Of a stretch of 64,000 bases of DNA, positions 43,768-54,338 are shown one piece after another (position 1 is the stretch's first letter; each line of letters begins with the position of its first letter). The stretch is taken from positions 1-64,000 of the forward strand of contig NZ_JAQZBC010000013.1 in NCBI RefSeq assembly GCF_029239295.1, in the 5' to 3' direction. Below the pieces are notes generated by a model. The model was not told the DNA's origin and ran no database searches. It saw nothing but the letters and a program-made list of their open reading frames with translations. The translations under genes and the position numbers were made by a program. This DNA is from Sphingomonas sp. (GTDB taxonomy: Bacteria > Pseudomonadota > Alphaproteobacteria > Sphingomonadales > Sphingomonadaceae).

Positions 43768-44694
43768 ATGCACGAGGGTCAGGCCACAAGAAAAGCTGTA
43801 TCGCGCGAAAGCGGCAGCGCCGTCGCCTTTGCCGCGCTGCTCGCCGGCAACATGGCGCTGGCGTTCGGTCCGTGGTTCGTCCGGCTGACCGATGTCGGCC
43901 CGGTGGCTGCCGCCTTCTGGCGCATCAGCCTGGCAACACCGGTGCTTCTCGCGCTCGCGATGATGACGGGGGGCAGGATCGTGTCCAGCGCCCGCGGCCT
44001 CGGCTGGATCCTGCTCGGCTCGGGCGTGCTGTTCGCCGGCGATCTCGCCAGCTGGCACATCGGCATCCACCACACCAAGCTCGCCAATGCGACACTGTTC
44101 GGCAACGCGGCGACCTTTGTCTTCCCGCTCTATGGTTTTCTGGTCGCGCGCACCTGGCCCACGCGGATGCAGGGCGTCGCGCTCGGGCTCGCGGCGATCG
44201 GTGCCGCGCTGTTGATGGGGCGCTCCTATCAGCTCGCGCCGCAGAACCTGATCGGCGACCTCCTCTGCCTGCTCGCTGGCATCCTGTACGCCGGCTATTT
44301 CATCCTTATGGCGCGCGCCCGGCAAACGATGGCGCCGCTGCCCGCGCTCGGCCTTTCCTCCGCCGCGGCGATGCTGCCGCTGCTCTTCGCCGCCCTGGCG
44401 CTGGGCGAACGGATCATGCCGTCCAACTGGACACCGCTGATCTCGCTCGCGCTGCTCAGCCAGGTGATCGGCCAGGGGCTGATGATCTACGCGCTCGGCC
44501 GGCTCAGCCCGCTGGTCATCGGGCTCGCGCTGCTGACCCAGCCGATCATCGCCGCGATCGTCGGCTGGCTCTATTATGGCGAGACGCTTGGCATTGCCGA
44601 TCTCGTGGGTGCGATCCTGGTCGCGATCGCGCTGGTGCTGGTGCGCATCGCTCCGGCGCGCCCGACACCGGCCGCCCCCGCTGCCAGCGCCTGA
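43768..44694 (+). CDS. EamA/DMT-family transporter
   Basis: A 308-aa inner-membrane protein with ten hydrophobic segments in two EamA repeats. The FVFPLYGFLVART and QPIIAAIVGWLYYGETL blocks (the second with the common Glu near the end of each repeat) fit the drug/metabolite transporter superfamily. Substrate unknown. It starts with ATG 43768 behind GGGGGC. Confidence 0.88.
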   Translation: MHEGQATRKAVSRESGSAVAFAALLAGNMALAFGPWFVRLTDVGPVAAAFWRISLATPVLLALAMMTGGRIVSSARGLGWILLGSGVLFAGDLASWHIGIHHTKLANATLFGNAATFVFPLYGFLVARTWPTRMQGVALGLAAIGAALLMGRSYQLAPQNLIGDLLCLLAGILYAGYFILMARARQTMAPLPALGLSSAAAMLPLLFAALALGERIMPSNWTPLISLALLSQVIGQGLMIYALGRLSPLVIGLALLTQPIIAAIVGWLYYGETLGIADLVGAILVAIALVLVRIAPARPTPAAPAASA

Positions 44695-44765
44695 GCACCG
44701 CCAACCGCGCGTCAAGAACGCAAGAGAATGGTACCGCGCGGCCGATTGCGGCGTATAAGCATCCT

Positions 44766-45437
44766 ATGACTGATCCCGCGACTGATCCCGCAGACCTCAC
44801 CCTCGACGAGATCCGCCTGCGTCTTGCCCCCGCGATCGCCGAAAACGCGGCCTTTGACGGCTGGTCGGATGCCGCACGCGACTATGCTGCCGACGGCGAG
44901 AACATCGATCGCGATGTCGCCGCCCTCGCCTTTGAGGGCGGCCCGGTGGCGATGATCGACGCCTGGTTCGAAACGGTCGATCTGGACATGATGGCCGCGC
45001 TTCCGCCCGAAACGCTCGCCGCGATGAAGATCCGCCAGCGCATCACCGCGTTGGTTGAGGCGCGCCTCGCGGCCACCGCCCCCCACCGTGAGGCACTGCG
45101 CCGTGCGATCGCGATCCTCGCCATGCCGCAGAACCTCGCGACGGCGAGCCGGCTCGGCTGGCGTTCGGTCGACACCATGTGGCGCGCCGCCGGCGACACG
45201 GCGACCGACTATAATCATTATACGAAGCGGGCGATGCTGCTGGCCGTCTATGGCGCCACCATCACTGTCTTCCTCGATGATGACAGCGAGGATCAGGCCG
45301 ACACCCGCGCCTTCCTCGGCCGCCGGATCGACGGCATCATGCGCTTCGAAAAGGCGAAGGCAGGCATCGTTCGCCGCGCCAGCCACCGCCCCAGCCTCAG
45401 CCGCTTCGTCGGGCGCCTGCGCTACCCGGTCGTCTGA
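44766..45437 (+). CDS. COQ9-family protein (ubiquinone synthesis)
   Basis: A 223-aa protein of the COQ9 family. It has LAPAIAENAAFDGWSDAA near residue 22, MKIRQRITALVEARL, and the YNHYTKRAMLLAVYGATI lipid-binding region typical of alphaproteobacterial COQ9. COQ9 presents ubiquinone precursors to the Coq7 hydroxylase. The presence of a quinol oxidase in the same window fits a ubiquinone-using organism. Confidence 0.9.
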   Translation: MTDPATDPADLTLDEIRLRLAPAIAENAAFDGWSDAARDYAADGENIDRDVAALAFEGGPVAMIDAWFETVDLDMMAALPPETLAAMKIRQRITALVEARLAATAPHREALRRAIAILAMPQNLATASRLGWRSVDTMWRAAGDTATDYNHYTKRAMLLAVYGATITVFLDDDSEDQADTRAFLGRRIDGIMRFEKAKAGIVRRASHRPSLSRFVGRLRYPVV

Positions 45438-45512
45438 CGATCCGGCGGCGCGGCCCCGCGGCTTCAGGCCGCTGAGGCCGCAAGCGCGCCGCGTCCTTGC
45501 CGCTATCGGAAT

Positions 45513-45531
45513 TGATAATCGTTCGCATCTC
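45513..45531. promoter_or_regulatory. Candidate Fur box upstream of feoAB
   Basis: TGATAATCGTTCGCATCTC contains GATAAT and a loosely matching inverted CATC half. It is similar to the Fur 19-mer at about 11 positions and lies 16 bases before the FeoA start. Position plus iron-transport genes make the assignment plausible. Confidence 0.45.
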
Positions 45532-45546
45532 CGATACAGCGGCGGC

Positions 45547-45801
45547 GTGCTTGCTTCCTCCCCTCTCCCGCTCGAATCACTCCCCGTTCGACGTCCCGCG
45601 ACGGTGACCGCCATCGCCTGGGATCGGCTCGCCACCCCGGAGGCGCGCCGCCTGCGCGAATTCGGCTTCGAGGAAGGCGTCCATGTGGAGGTGCTGCATC
45701 GCGCCACGCTGTTCCGTGGCCCCGTCGCCTGCCGGATCGGTCGGATGACGGTCGCCCTGCGCCGCAATGTCGCGGCGGCGATCACGGTCACGGTCGACTG
45801 A
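45547..45801 (+). CDS. feoA: FeoA-like ferrous iron transport accessory protein
   Basis: An 84-aa SH3-like protein that assists FeoB. It begins at GTG 45547 (LASSPLPLESL), and the core shows RLREFGFEEGVHVEVLHRA, FRGPVACRIGRMTVALRR, the FeoA pattern. It lies one base upstream of FeoB's ATG. No feoC is present. Confidence 0.9.
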   Translation: MLASSPLPLESLPVRRPATVTAIAWDRLATPEARRLREFGFEEGVHVEVLHRATLFRGPVACRIGRMTVALRRNVAAAITVTVD

Positions 45802-45802
45802 C

Positions 45803-47665
45803 ATGAGCCATCTTCCGCTGATCGCACTCGTCGGCAATCCCAACGCCGGCAAATCCGCCCTGTTCAATGCGCTGACCGGCGCCCGGCAAAAGGTCGGCAA
45901 TTATCCCGGCGTCACCGTGGAACGTCACTCGGGCCGCCTTGCGCTCGACGATGGGCGCCCGGTCGAATTGGTCGACTTGCCCGGCACCTACAGCCTCGAT
46001 CCATCCTCGCCCGACGAACAGGTCACGCGCGATGTTCTGTTCGGCAAGCAGTCCGGTGAGCGGCGCCCCGATGCGCTGATCGTCGTAGTCGATGCCGCGA
46101 ACCTCGATCTTCACCTTCGCTTTGCGCTTCAGCTGATCGCGCTCGGCCTTCCCGTCGTGATCGCGCTCAACATGGTCGATCTCGCCGAACGTGACGGCCT
46201 CACCCTGTCGGCCGAGGCGCTGTCGCAGGAATTGGGCGTGCCCGTCATCCCGACGGTGGCCGTTCGGAAGCGCGGGCTCGACACGCTGCGCGCGGCGTTG
46301 ACCGACGTGGTGGACGGCGCCGCCGCCGGCCGCGCCTTGCCGCGCCCGGATCTCACCGCCGATCAGCCGATCGCCACCTTCCAGCGCCGCGCGCGCGAAC
46401 TCTCGCGCCTCGCCACGCTCAGCGAGACGCCCACCCGCCGCTGGAACCACGCGCTGGATTCGGTAGCGCTCCACCCGGTCTTCGGCCCGATCGTGCTGCT
46501 CGCGCTCATGTTCATCATGTTCCAGGCCGTGTTCAGCTGGTCGGAAGCACCGATCGGCTGGATCGAGGACGGCATGGCCTGGCTTGATGGCGTGGTGCGC
46601 GCCGGCGTGCCGGCGGGGCTGTTCCAGTCGCTGCTGACCGATGGCCTCATCGCCGGTGTCGGCGCGGTGATCGTCTTCCTGCCGCAGATCCTGATCCTGT
46701 TCGCCTTCATCCTCGTGCTGGAGGCGTCGGGCTATATGGTCCGTGCTGCCTTCCTCATGGACCGCCTAATGGCCGGCGTGGGCCTGTCGGGACGCGCCTT
46801 CATCCCCTTGCTGTCCAGCTTCGCCTGCGCGGTGCCCGGCATCATGGCCACCCGCACGATCAGCGATGAAAAGGACCGGCTGACCACCATCCTCATTGCG
46901 CCGTTGATGACCTGTTCGGCGCGCCTTCCGGTGTACACCATCATCATCGGCGCCTTCATTCCCAACAGTCAGGTTCTGCCCGGCGTCGGGCTTCAGGGGC
47001 TGGTGCTGCTGGGCCTCTATCTCGCCGGCATCCTCGGCGCGTTCGTTGCCGCGCTCGTCCTTCGCCGTACGGTGACGAGCGGTGAGTCCTCGGGCTTCAT
47101 GATGGAAATGCCGAAATATCAGATGCCACGGCTCAGCGACATCGCGCTCGGGCTGTGGAGCCGCGCGATGCTCTTCCTGAAGCGCGCGGGCACGATCATC
47201 GCGGCGACCACCGTCATCCTGTGGCTGCTGCTCAGCTTCCCCAAGGCGCCGGAGGGGCAGAGCCAGGTCGACTATTCGATCGCCGGCCGGATCGCCTCGG
47301 GCATCGAGGTGGTCGTCAAGCCGATCGGCTTCAATCACGAGATCGCACTGGCGCTGATCCCCGCCATGGCCGCGCGTGAGGTTGCCGTGGCCGCGATCGG
47401 CACCGTCTATGCCGTCGACGATCCGGAGGATGCGGCGGGCGAACGGACGATCGTCGAGAATCTCCAGCGACGCTGGTCGCTGCCCACCGCGCTCGCCTTC
47501 CTGATGTGGTTCGTCTTCGCGCCGCAGTGCGTGTCAACGATCGCGATCACCCGGCGCGAGACAAATGGGTGGAAGTGGCCGCTCTTCATGGTTGGCTATC
47601 TGTTCGCCGCCGCTTACATCATGGCCGGTATCACATATTGGCTCGCGGTCGCCGCGGGTCTTTGA
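45803..47665 (+). CDS. feoB: Ferrous iron transporter B
   Basis: A 620-aa GTP-dependent Fe(II) transporter. The G-protein domain has GNPNAGKS (10-17), the T/VDLPG motif and NMVD; a helical GDI-like linker follows. The membrane part contains the gate repeats ([20 protein letters not shown] and [19 protein letters not shown]) with Cys in SARLPVYTI and CVSTIAI. It follows feoA with one base between stop and start, forming the feoAB operon. Confidence 0.95.
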   Translation: MSHLPLIALVGNPNAGKSALFNALTGARQKVGNYPGVTVERHSGRLALDDGRPVELVDLPGTYSLDPSSPDEQVTRDVLFGKQSGERRPDALIVVVDAANLDLHLRFALQLIALGLPVVIALNMVDLAERDGLTLSAEALSQELGVPVIPTVAVRKRGLDTLRAALTDVVDGAAAGRALPRPDLTADQPIATFQRRARELSRLATLSETPTRRWNHALDSVALHPVFGPIVLLALMFIMFQAVFSWSEAPIGWIEDGMAWLDGVVRAGVPAGLFQSLLTDGLIAGVGAVIVFLPQILILFAFILVLEASGYMVRAAFLMDRLMAGVGLSGRAFIPLLSSFACAVPGIMATRTISDEKDRLTTILIAPLMTCSARLPVYTIIIGAFIPNSQVLPGVGLQGLVLLGLYLAGILGAFVAALVLRRTVTSGESSGFMMEMPKYQMPRLSDIALGLWSRAMLFLKRAGTIIAATTVILWLLLSFPKAPEGQSQVDYSIAGRIASGIEVVVKPIGFNHEIALALIPAMAAREVAVAAIGTVYAVDDPEDAAGERTIVENLQRRWSLPTALAFLMWFVFAPQCVSTIAITRRETNGWKWPLFMVGYLFAAAYIMAGITYWLAVAAGL

Positions 47666-47673
47666 GGAAGTTC

Positions 47674-48234
47674 ATGGCAGGCAGCGTCAACAAGGTCATT
47701 CTCGTCGGCAACCTCGGTCGCGATCCCGAATCGCGCTCGTTCCAGAACGGCGGCAAGGTGGTGAACCTGCGCATCGCGACCAGCGAAAGCTGGAAGGATC
47801 GCAACAGTGGGGAGCGCAAGGAGAAGACCGAATGGCATTCGGTCGCGATCTTCAACGAAGGGCTCGCCAACGTCGCCGAACGCTTTCTGCGCAAGGGCTC
47901 GAAGGTCTATATCGAGGGCCAGCTGCAGACCCGCAAATGGCAGGACCAGCAGGGCCAGGACCGGTATTCGACGGAAATCGTGCTGCAGGGCTTCAATAGC
48001 GTCCTGACCATGCTCGATGGCCCGGGCGGCGGTGCCGGCGGCGCTGGCGGCGGCGCGCGCGATGATTTCGGCGGCGGTGACGAATTCGGCGGCGCTGCCG
48101 GCGGCAGCGGCTTCGGTGGCGGCCGCGGCGGCGGCGCGGCTCGTGGCGGCAGCGCCGGTGGCGGCAGTGGCGGCGGCTTCGGCCAGTCGCGCGGCGGCTT
48201 CGCCGACGATCTGGACGACGACGTACCGTTCTAA
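47674..48234 (+). CDS. ssb: Single-stranded DNA-binding protein
   Basis: A 186-aa SSB. An OB-fold domain ([19 protein letters not shown] to [16 protein letters not shown], about 1-110) is followed by a long Gly/Ala-rich, low-complexity linker (about 120-175) and the acidic tip DDDVPF that contacts replication and repair proteins. ATG 47674 follows GAGGAAG. It lies 8 bases after feoB but is probably transcribed separately. Confidence 0.95.
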   Translation: MAGSVNKVILVGNLGRDPESRSFQNGGKVVNLRIATSESWKDRNSGERKEKTEWHSVAIFNEGLANVAERFLRKGSKVYIEGQLQTRKWQDQQGQDRYSTEIVLQGFNSVLTMLDGPGGGAGGAGGGARDDFGGGDEFGGAAGGSGFGGGRGGGAARGGSAGGGSGGGFGQSRGGFADDLDDDVPF

Positions 48235-48406
48235 CCTGGGGGCAAGGGCGGGCCGGCCGCTTCTGATCCGGCATTTCTGACGGGCCCCGTCTGAAGAGCG
48301 GCCCGCGCCGGCGTTACGGTCCCGGCGCGGCCTGCTCCTGACCGCCAGCCTGTCGCGTCATCAGACCTGCCTCTAATTCACATGGATCAACCTTCCCTCT
48401 CGATGG

Positions 48407-49975
48407 TTGATCCCCGGCCGAACTGCCCCGGAAGGAACCTATACGCTCTCCTCCCTGCCCGAACTCGACGAGATCGACCGCGCGCGCGTGATGGCGCTTT
48501 ACGATCTCGCCGGCGCGCGTGACGACGGCGCGCTGGATGATCTCACCGCGTTTGCGGCCGAACTGTGCCAGACGCCGATCGCGCTGGTCAGCCTGGTCGA
48601 ACAGCAAACCCAGCTATTCCTCTCCCGCGTCGGCCTCGACGCCGATGGCACCCCGCGGTCGCAATCGTTCTGCGCGCATGCGATGCACGGCCATGCGGTG
48701 ATGGAGGTGGCGGACGCAACGCAGGATCCGCGCTTCCGCGACAATCCGCTCGTCACTGGCGATCCCTCGATCCGCTTCTATGCCGGCGCGCCGCTCGTCT
48801 CGCGCGAAGGCGTACCGCTGGGCGCGGTGTGCGTGATCGATACGGTGCCGCGCGGTGCCCTCACCGACTTCCAGCGTCGCGGGCTGGAAATCCTCGCCGC
48901 GGGAACGATCTCGCGGCTGGAGGCGCGCCGCGTCGCGCGGGAGCAGCGCGAACAACGCGTCGCCGTCGCCAAGACGCGCGCCGCGCTGGCCGACAGCGAG
49001 GAACGCTTCCGCACGCTGGCCGACACCATGCCGCAGATGGTCTGGTCGACCCAGCCCGACGGCTACCACGATTATTACAACGCCCGCTGGTATGAATTCA
49101 CCGGCGCGCCGCCGGGCACCACCGATGGCGAGGGCTGGAACGACATGTTCCACCCCGAGGATCAGGATCGTGCGTGGAAGGTCTGGCAGCAAAGCCTGGA
49201 GACCGGCGAGGCGTATCAGATCGAATATCGCCTGCGCCATTTCGACGGCACGTACCGCTGGGTGCTCGGCCGCGCGCTGCCGATCCGCGATTCAGGTGGG
49301 CGGATCACGCGCTGGTTCGGCACCTGCACCGACATCCATGAGCAGAAGCTCGCGCTCGAAGAACGCGAGGTGATCAGCCAGGAACTGTCGCACCGCATCA
49401 AGAATATCTTCGCGGTGATCGGCGGCCTGATCCAGGTCGCGGCCCGCGCGCATCCCAATCTGGCGCCGCTCGCTGCCGATCTCCGGGCGCGCATCGCCGC
49501 GCTGGGCAAGGCGCATGACTTCGTCCGCCCGCACAGTCCGCATTCGCGCCCCGTCGCGCATCAGGACAGTCTGCGCGGGCTGCTGGAGCAATTGTTCGCC
49601 CCCTATCAGACGCAGCCCGGGGAGCGGCTGACCATCACGGGTGCCGATATCAGGGTGGATGATCGCGCCGCCACGCCGCTCGCGCTGCTGTTCCATGAGC
49701 TCGCCACCAACGCGAGCAAATATGGCGCGCTCGCGGCGATGGACGGGCATGTGCAGATTTCGATCGCCAATGATGGCGCGACCGCGACGATCGTCTGGCG
49801 CGAGGAAGGTGGCCCGGCGATCGACCAGGCAATCGTCACCTCCGGTTTCGGCACGCAGCTGATCGAGTTGAGTGCGGTCCGTCAGCTGGGCGGCAAGGTC
49901 ACGCGCGATTGGCGCCCGGCCGGCCTCGAACTGGTGATGGAAGCGCCGGTCGCCTCGTTCAGCCGCGCTGGCTGA
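48407..49975 (+). CDS. GAF-PAS sensor histidine kinase (HWE/HisKA_2 type)
   Basis: A 522-aa cytoplasmic kinase. A GAF domain (about 25-170; SFCAHAMHGHAVMEVADATQDPRFRDNP, RFYAGAPLVSREGVPLGAVCVIDT) is followed by a PAS domain (about 195-315; WYEFTGAPPGTT, GWNDMFHPED) with a PAC end, and a HisKA_2/HWE-type kinase (ELSHRIKNIFAVI phospho-acceptor; HELATNASKYGAL N-box). No membrane helix. It starts with TTG 48407 and ends 17 bases inside the convergent response regulator gene. The two are a plausible pair. Confidence 0.88.
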   Translation: MIPGRTAPEGTYTLSSLPELDEIDRARVMALYDLAGARDDGALDDLTAFAAELCQTPIALVSLVEQQTQLFLSRVGLDADGTPRSQSFCAHAMHGHAVMEVADATQDPRFRDNPLVTGDPSIRFYAGAPLVSREGVPLGAVCVIDTVPRGALTDFQRRGLEILAAGTISRLEARRVAREQREQRVAVAKTRAALADSEERFRTLADTMPQMVWSTQPDGYHDYYNARWYEFTGAPPGTTDGEGWNDMFHPEDQDRAWKVWQQSLETGEAYQIEYRLRHFDGTYRWVLGRALPIRDSGGRITRWFGTCTDIHEQKLALEEREVISQELSHRIKNIFAVIGGLIQVAARAHPNLAPLAADLRARIAALGKAHDFVRPHSPHSRPVAHQDSLRGLLEQLFAPYQTQPGERLTITGADIRVDDRAATPLALLFHELATNASKYGALAAMDGHVQISIANDGATATIVWREEGGPAIDQAIVTSGFGTQLIELSAVRQLGGKVTRDWRPAGLELVMEAPVASFSRAG

Positions 49976-50351
49976 TCCGGACGACCTCGTCGTCGGCAGG
50001 CTCGCCCATCCCGCTGGCCAGCGCCGCGGCGGCCAGGATCGCACGATCACTGAACGGCTTGCGAACATAGCCCAGCGCGTCGCAGGGGGCGCCGATCTGC
50101 GCCGGATTGGCGGTGACGAACACCACCTTCACGCCGTAATCGCGCGCGATCCGCTGCGCGATATCGGGCCCGGTCGGCCCATCGCGCAGGTTGATGTCGA
50201 CAAAGGCGATCTCGCATCCGGGCGCCGCGGCCAGCGCCTGATCGCTGTCGGCCGCGATACCCGCCACGACATAGCCGGCATCAGTCAAAATCCGCTCCAG
50301 ATCGAGCGCCACGAAGATTTCGTCTTCAATGATGAGTGCGGTCTTGGGCAT
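49959..50351 (-). CDS. Single-domain response regulator
   Basis: A 130-aa receiver domain with no output domain. Acidic pocket residues Glu9/Asp10 (LIIEDEIFVAL), the phospho-acceptor Asp of FVDINLRDGP and the switch Lys in GYVRKPFSD are present. ATG 50351 (MPKTAL) is chosen. Its gene end overlaps the end of the sensor kinase by 17 bases, so both messages are antisense at their 3' ends. Confidence 0.9.
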   Translation of the reverse strand: MPKTALIIEDEIFVALDLERILTDAGYVVAGIAADSDQALAAAPGCEIAFVDINLRDGPTGPDIAQRIARDYGVKVVFVTANPAQIGAPCDALGYVRKPFSDRAILAAAALASGMGEPADDEVVRISQRG

Positions 50352-50372
50352 GATTGAATTGGGCAACACAGA

Positions 50373-50972
50373 TTAAGGGTGTTCAGTTCCCCGCAGCAGG
50401 AATATCGCATGCTCGGCAAGGATGTTTGCTGCGGCCGATGTTGTTTTCTTGTCACCCGACAGGAACCATGCGCCTTCCACGGCGACCCCTTGTTCGGCCA
50501 GATGCGCTCTGAAATCATCTACCGTCAGATGATGAATATTGGGTGTGTCGTACCAGCGTTCCGGCAGCAGCCGCGTGACCGGCATCCGCCCGCCCCACAG
50601 CAGCGACAGCCGCACGCGCCAATGCGCAAAATTGGGGAAGCTGACAAAGGCACGGTGCCCGATCCGCAGCAGGTGGCGTAGCACCACGTCGGGCGCGCGG
50701 CACGTCTGCAGAGTCTGGCTCAGGATCGCATAGTCGAAGCTTCGATCGGGATAGCTCGCAAGATCGACATCGGCATCGCCCTGGATGACGCTTAATCCTC
50801 GCCCGACCGCGGCCGCCACATTGCCCGGCTCCAGTTCCAGCCCGCGCGCATCCGCCTGCTTGCCATCGCGTAGGGCCGCCATCAGCGCCCCGTCGCCGCA
50901 GCCGACGTCCAGCACCCGGCTGCCCGGCGCCACATGGTCGGCGATGATGGCCAGATCGGCGCGGAGCGTCAT
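50373..50972 (-). CDS. metW: MetW methyltransferase-like protein
   Basis: A 199-aa protein of the MetW family, which works with MetX in methionine synthesis by transsulfuration or direct sulfhydrylation. It opens [14 protein letters not shown] and contains the class-I methyltransferase loop [21 protein letters not shown] and [11 protein letters not shown]. It overlaps metX by 4 nt (ATGA). Confidence 0.95.
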   Translation of the reverse strand: MTLRADLAIIADHVAPGSRVLDVGCGDGALMAALRDGKQADARGLELEPGNVAAAVGRGLSVIQGDADVDLASYPDRSFDYAILSQTLQTCRAPDVVLRHLLRIGHRAFVSFPNFAHWRVRLSLLWGGRMPVTRLLPERWYDTPNIHHLTVDDFRAHLAEQGVAVEGAWFLSGDKKTTSAAANILAEHAIFLLRGTEHP

Positions 50973-52087
50973 GTCGCGGTTCCCATGAACCCGGCGACCA
51001 CGCGGTTCATCTCCGGCGATTCGAGCAGGAAGGCGTCGTGCCCATAGGGGCTCGACAGCTCGACGAAGCTGACCGGCGCGCCGGCGGCGTTCAGCGCCTG
51101 GACGATGCTGCGCGATTCGCGCGTCGGGTACAGCCAGTCGGTGTCGAAACTGATCAGCGCAAAGCGCGCGCGGCTCTGCCGAAACGCATTGGCCAGCAGC
51201 CCGCCATGCTCCTCCGCCAGATCGAAATAGTCCATCGCGCGGGTGATATAGAGGTACGAATTGGCATCGAACCGGTCGACAAAGGCAATGCCCTGGTAGC
51301 GCAGGTAGCTCTCGACCTGGAAATCGGCGTCGAAGCCGAACGTCTTGGCCTCGCGCGCCTGCAGCTTGCGACCGAATTTCTCGGTCAGCCCCGCCTCCGA
51401 CAGATAGGTGATGTGCGCCGCCATGCGCGCCACGGCCAGCCCGGCGGCCGGCGCCGAATGGCCATAATAATCGCCGCCGCGCCAATTGGGATCGGCCATC
51501 ACCGCCTGCCGGCCCACCTCGTGGAACGCGATGTTCTGCGCCGAATGCCGCGCGGCCGACGCGATGATCACCGCCGCCTCGACCCGGTCGGGGAAGGTCG
51601 CCGGCCAGCTCAGCGCCTGCATCCCGCCCATCGACCCGCCGATCACCGCCTTCAGCCGCCCCACACCCAGATGGTCGAGCAGCATGGCCTGCGCGCGCAC
51701 CATGTCGCGGATCGTGATCACCGGGAAACTCATCGCGAATGGCGCGCCGGTCGCGGGATTGACGGTCGCGGGGCCGGACGATCCCATGCAGCTGCCCAGC
51801 ACATTGGCGCACACGACGAAGAATCGATCGGTGTCGACCGGCCGGCCCGGTCCCACCATCTGCGTCCACCAGCCCGGCTTGCCGGTCCGCGGATTGGCTC
51901 CCGCGACATGCTGGTCCATCGTCAATGCGTGGCAGATCAGGACCGCGTTGCCGCCATCGGGCGACAGCGTGCCATAGGTTTCATAGGCGATCTCGACCGG
52001 CGCAAGCTGCCCCCCGCCGTCTAGCGCCAGCGGGCCGGGCAGGATGACGTGGCGCTGGAGACCGAAACGCTGGTCGTCGGCGGACAT
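50969..52087 (-). CDS. metX: Homoserine O-acetyl/succinyltransferase MetX
   Basis: A 372-aa alpha/beta-hydrolase-fold enzyme that acylates homoserine. The catalytic Ser152 lies in GGSMGG, with Asp in DTDWLYPT and His in YGHDAFLL. The start is placed at ATG 52087 ([10 protein letters not shown]), where homology begins; upstream codons to 52180 look non-coding. It forms metXW with the next gene and is divergent from hisC. No SAM riboswitch was found. Confidence 0.95.
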   Translation of the reverse strand: MSADDQRFGLQRHVILPGPLALDGGGQLAPVEIAYETYGTLSPDGGNAVLICHALTMDQHVAGANPRTGKPGWWTQMVGPGRPVDTDRFFVVCANVLGSCMGSSGPATVNPATGAPFAMSFPVITIRDMVRAQAMLLDHLGVGRLKAVIGGSMGGMQALSWPATFPDRVEAAVIIASAARHSAQNIAFHEVGRQAVMADPNWRGGDYYGHSAPAAGLAVARMAAHITYLSEAGLTEKFGRKLQAREAKTFGFDADFQVESYLRYQGIAFVDRFDANSYLYITRAMDYFDLAEEHGGLLANAFRQSRARFALISFDTDWLYPTRESRSIVQALNAAGAPVSFVELSSPYGHDAFLLESPEMNRVVAGFMGTAT

Positions 52088-52219
52088 GCAGGCCGCGCTA
52101 GCATTGTGCGCGGCGCAAGCAAACCATTCGTGTACCGAACATTTGGTGCCTCGCTGCTTGCGCCGAATTGCCGGCGCCACATTGCCAACCTGCGCCGCCG
52201 CCCGCTACACGCCCGCGCC

Positions 52220-53317
52220 ATGAACGGACCCGCTCCCAAGCCATGGATCATGCAGATCGCGCCCTATGTTCCCGGTCGCTCGACGACCGAGGATGGGCGC
52301 AAGGTCGCGAAGCTGTCGTCGAACGAGAACCCGCTCGGCACCAGCCCGCGCGCGCGCGAAGCCTTTGCCAGCGCGGCGACCAGCCTGGAACGCTACCCCG
52401 ATGCCGGCGCGGCCGACCTGCGCGAGGCACTGGCCGCCAAGCACGGGCTCGATCCCGCCCGCATCATCTACGGCAACGGCTCGGACGAGGTGCTTCACCT
52501 CGCCGCCGGCGCCTTCGCCGGGCCGGGTGATGAGGTGATCTACGTCAACTACGGCTTCGCGGTTTATCCGATCGCGACCCGCCGGACCGGGGCAACCCCG
52601 GTCATCGCGCCGGACAAGGATTATGCGACCGACGTGGATGCGATCCTGGCTGCGGTCACCGACCGCACCACGATGGTGTTCGTCGCCAATCCGAACAATC
52701 CGACCGGCACCTATGCGCCGCGCAGCGAGATCGAGCGGCTGCACGCCGGCCTGCGCGATGACATCCTGCTCGTCCTCGACCATGCCTATGCCGAATATAT
52801 CGACGGCGCGGACGACGATGGCGCCATGGCCCTGGCGGAGCGTGCGTCCAACGTGCTGGTCACGCGTACCTTCTCCAAGATGTACGGCCTCGCGGCCGAA
52901 CGGATCGGCTGGGGCTATGGTGCCGCGCCGCTGATCGAGGCGATGCACCGCATCCGCCTGCCCTTCTCGATCACCATCGCCGGCCAGTCGGCCGCCATCG
53001 CTGCGCTGGGCGATACCGATTTCGTCGCCAACGCCGCGGCGCATAATGCGAAGTGGCGGACGTGGTTCTCGGACGAGATCGCGAAGCTCGGCAATGCCGG
53101 TCTGCGCGCCATCCCCAGCCAGGCGAACTTCGTGCTGGTGGTGTTCGAAGGCGATCTGACGGCGGAGACCGCGTACAAGGGGCTGATGGACGCCGGCTAT
53201 ATCGTCCGCTGGCTGCCCGGCCAGGGCCTCCCGCACGGCCTGCGCATCACGATCGGTACCGAGGATGAGACTCGCGGTGTCATCGCGGCGCTCCGTACCC
53301 TCGCCGGCGCTGAATGA
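52220..53317 (+). CDS. hisC: Histidinol-phosphate aminotransferase
   Basis: A 365-aa PLP enzyme that converts imidazole acetol phosphate to histidinol phosphate. The NENPLG start, the NPNNPTGTY block, [10 protein letters not shown] and the PLP lysine Lys220 in TFSKMYGLA are seen. ATG 52220 is chosen. It is followed 54 bases later by the cyclohexadienyl dehydrogenase gene; in many alphaproteobacteria this enzyme also works on aromatic amino acids. Confidence 0.93.
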   Translation: MNGPAPKPWIMQIAPYVPGRSTTEDGRKVAKLSSNENPLGTSPRAREAFASAATSLERYPDAGAADLREALAAKHGLDPARIIYGNGSDEVLHLAAGAFAGPGDEVIYVNYGFAVYPIATRRTGATPVIAPDKDYATDVDAILAAVTDRTTMVFVANPNNPTGTYAPRSEIERLHAGLRDDILLVLDHAYAEYIDGADDDGAMALAERASNVLVTRTFSKMYGLAAERIGWGYGAAPLIEAMHRIRLPFSITIAGQSAAIAALGDTDFVANAAAHNAKWRTWFSDEIAKLGNAGLRAIPSQANFVLVVFEGDLTAETAYKGLMDAGYIVRWLPGQGLPHGLRITIGTEDETRGVIAALRTLAGAE

Positions 53318-53371
53318 TCCCCTCCCCGCGCCTCGCGCTCCCTGCCGCCCCGGCGGCTTGAACAAGGTGGC

Positions 53372-54283
53372 ATGATGCTTCCGTTCGCACGCGTTACCAT
53401 CGTCGGCCTCGGCCTGATCGGTTCCTCGGTCGCGCGCGCGGTACGCCAGTATATGCCCACCGTCGCGCTGGCCGGCCATGATGCCGATCCCGACGTGCGC
53501 CGCCGTGCTGACGCGCTGGGGATCGTCGACGACGTCACCGACACGATCGGCGCCGCCGTCACCGATGCCGATCTCGTCATCCTGTGCGTGCCGGTCGGCG
53601 CGATGGGCGCGGCGGCGGCGGAGATGGCGGCCGATCTGCCAGCCGATGCGATCGTCAGCGATGTCGGCAGCTGCAAGGCGGAGGTCGCCCGCGCGCTGAC
53701 CGAAGCGCTGCCCGGCGCAACGATCGTTCCCGCACATCCCGTGGCAGGCACGGAGCAGAGCGGCCCGGAGGCTGGCTTCGCCACGCTCTTCCGCGGGCGC
53801 TGGTGCATTGTCACCCCGCTCGCCGATGGCGATCCCACTGCGACCGAGCGCGTGGTCGAATTCTGGCGCCGGCTCGGCAGCACGGTGGAGATTATGGCGC
53901 CCGATCATCACGATCGCGTGCTGGCGGTCACCAGTCACCTGCCCCACCTGATCGCCTATACGATCGTCGGCACGGCCAACGACCTGGCCGAAGTCACCCA
54001 GTCGGAAGTGATCAAGTTCTCCGCCGGCGGCTTTCGCGACTTCACCCGTATCGCCGCGTCCGATCCAACGATGTGGCGCGACGTGTTCCTGGCCAACAAG
54101 GAAGCGGTGCTCGAAATGCTGCAACGCTTCAGCGAGGATCTGTCGCACCTGCAGCGCGCGATCCGCTGGGACGACGGCGACACGCTGTTCGATCTGTTTT
54201 CGCGCACTCGCACGATCCGCCGCTCGATCGTCGATCAGGGGCAGGATGATGCCGCCGCGGACTTTGGCCGAAAGCACGACTGA
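53372..54283 (+). CDS. tyrC: Prephenate/arogenate (cyclohexadienyl) dehydrogenase
   Basis: A 303-aa enzyme of tyrosine synthesis. It has VTIVGLGLIGSSVARAV (nucleotide-binding loop), LVILCVPVGAM, PAHPVAGTEQSGPEAG and the His-containing HHDRVLAVTSHLPHLIAY. The alphaproteobacterial form often uses prephenate or arogenate. It starts at ATGATG 53372 and ends convergent with plsC. Confidence 0.9.
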   Translation: MMLPFARVTIVGLGLIGSSVARAVRQYMPTVALAGHDADPDVRRRADALGIVDDVTDTIGAAVTDADLVILCVPVGAMGAAAAEMAADLPADAIVSDVGSCKAEVARALTEALPGATIVPAHPVAGTEQSGPEAGFATLFRGRWCIVTPLADGDPTATERVVEFWRRLGSTVEIMAPDHHDRVLAVTSHLPHLIAYTIVGTANDLAEVTQSEVIKFSAGGFRDFTRIAASDPTMWRDVFLANKEAVLEMLQRFSEDLSHLQRAIRWDDGDTLFDLFSRTRTIRRSIVDQGQDDAAADFGRKHD

Positions 54284-54338
54284 CGCGGCCGATCTTCGCC
54301 GCAGACAGGCCGGAACCGGGCCGAAAGCAGGCCGGCGG

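Noticed and set aside
43752..45437. Plus-strand frame of 561 codons that appears to join EamA and COQ9
   Set aside because: Only its last part (from 44766) is real COQ9; the earlier part is a shadow of EamA in another frame.
48017..48200. Repeat array in the ssb gene
   Set aside because: The GGC-rich pattern simply encodes the Gly/Ala linker of SSB; it is codon-level low complexity, not a CRISPR or satellite.
52088..52219. Possible SAM riboswitch in front of metX
   Set aside because: The 130-base gap shared with hisC shows no conserved pairing or core expected for SAM-II or related riboswitches.
52205..54277. Minus-strand open frame of 690 codons
   Set aside because: Antisense to hisC and tyrC, both clearly coding; the predicted product has no domain and shadow-type composition.
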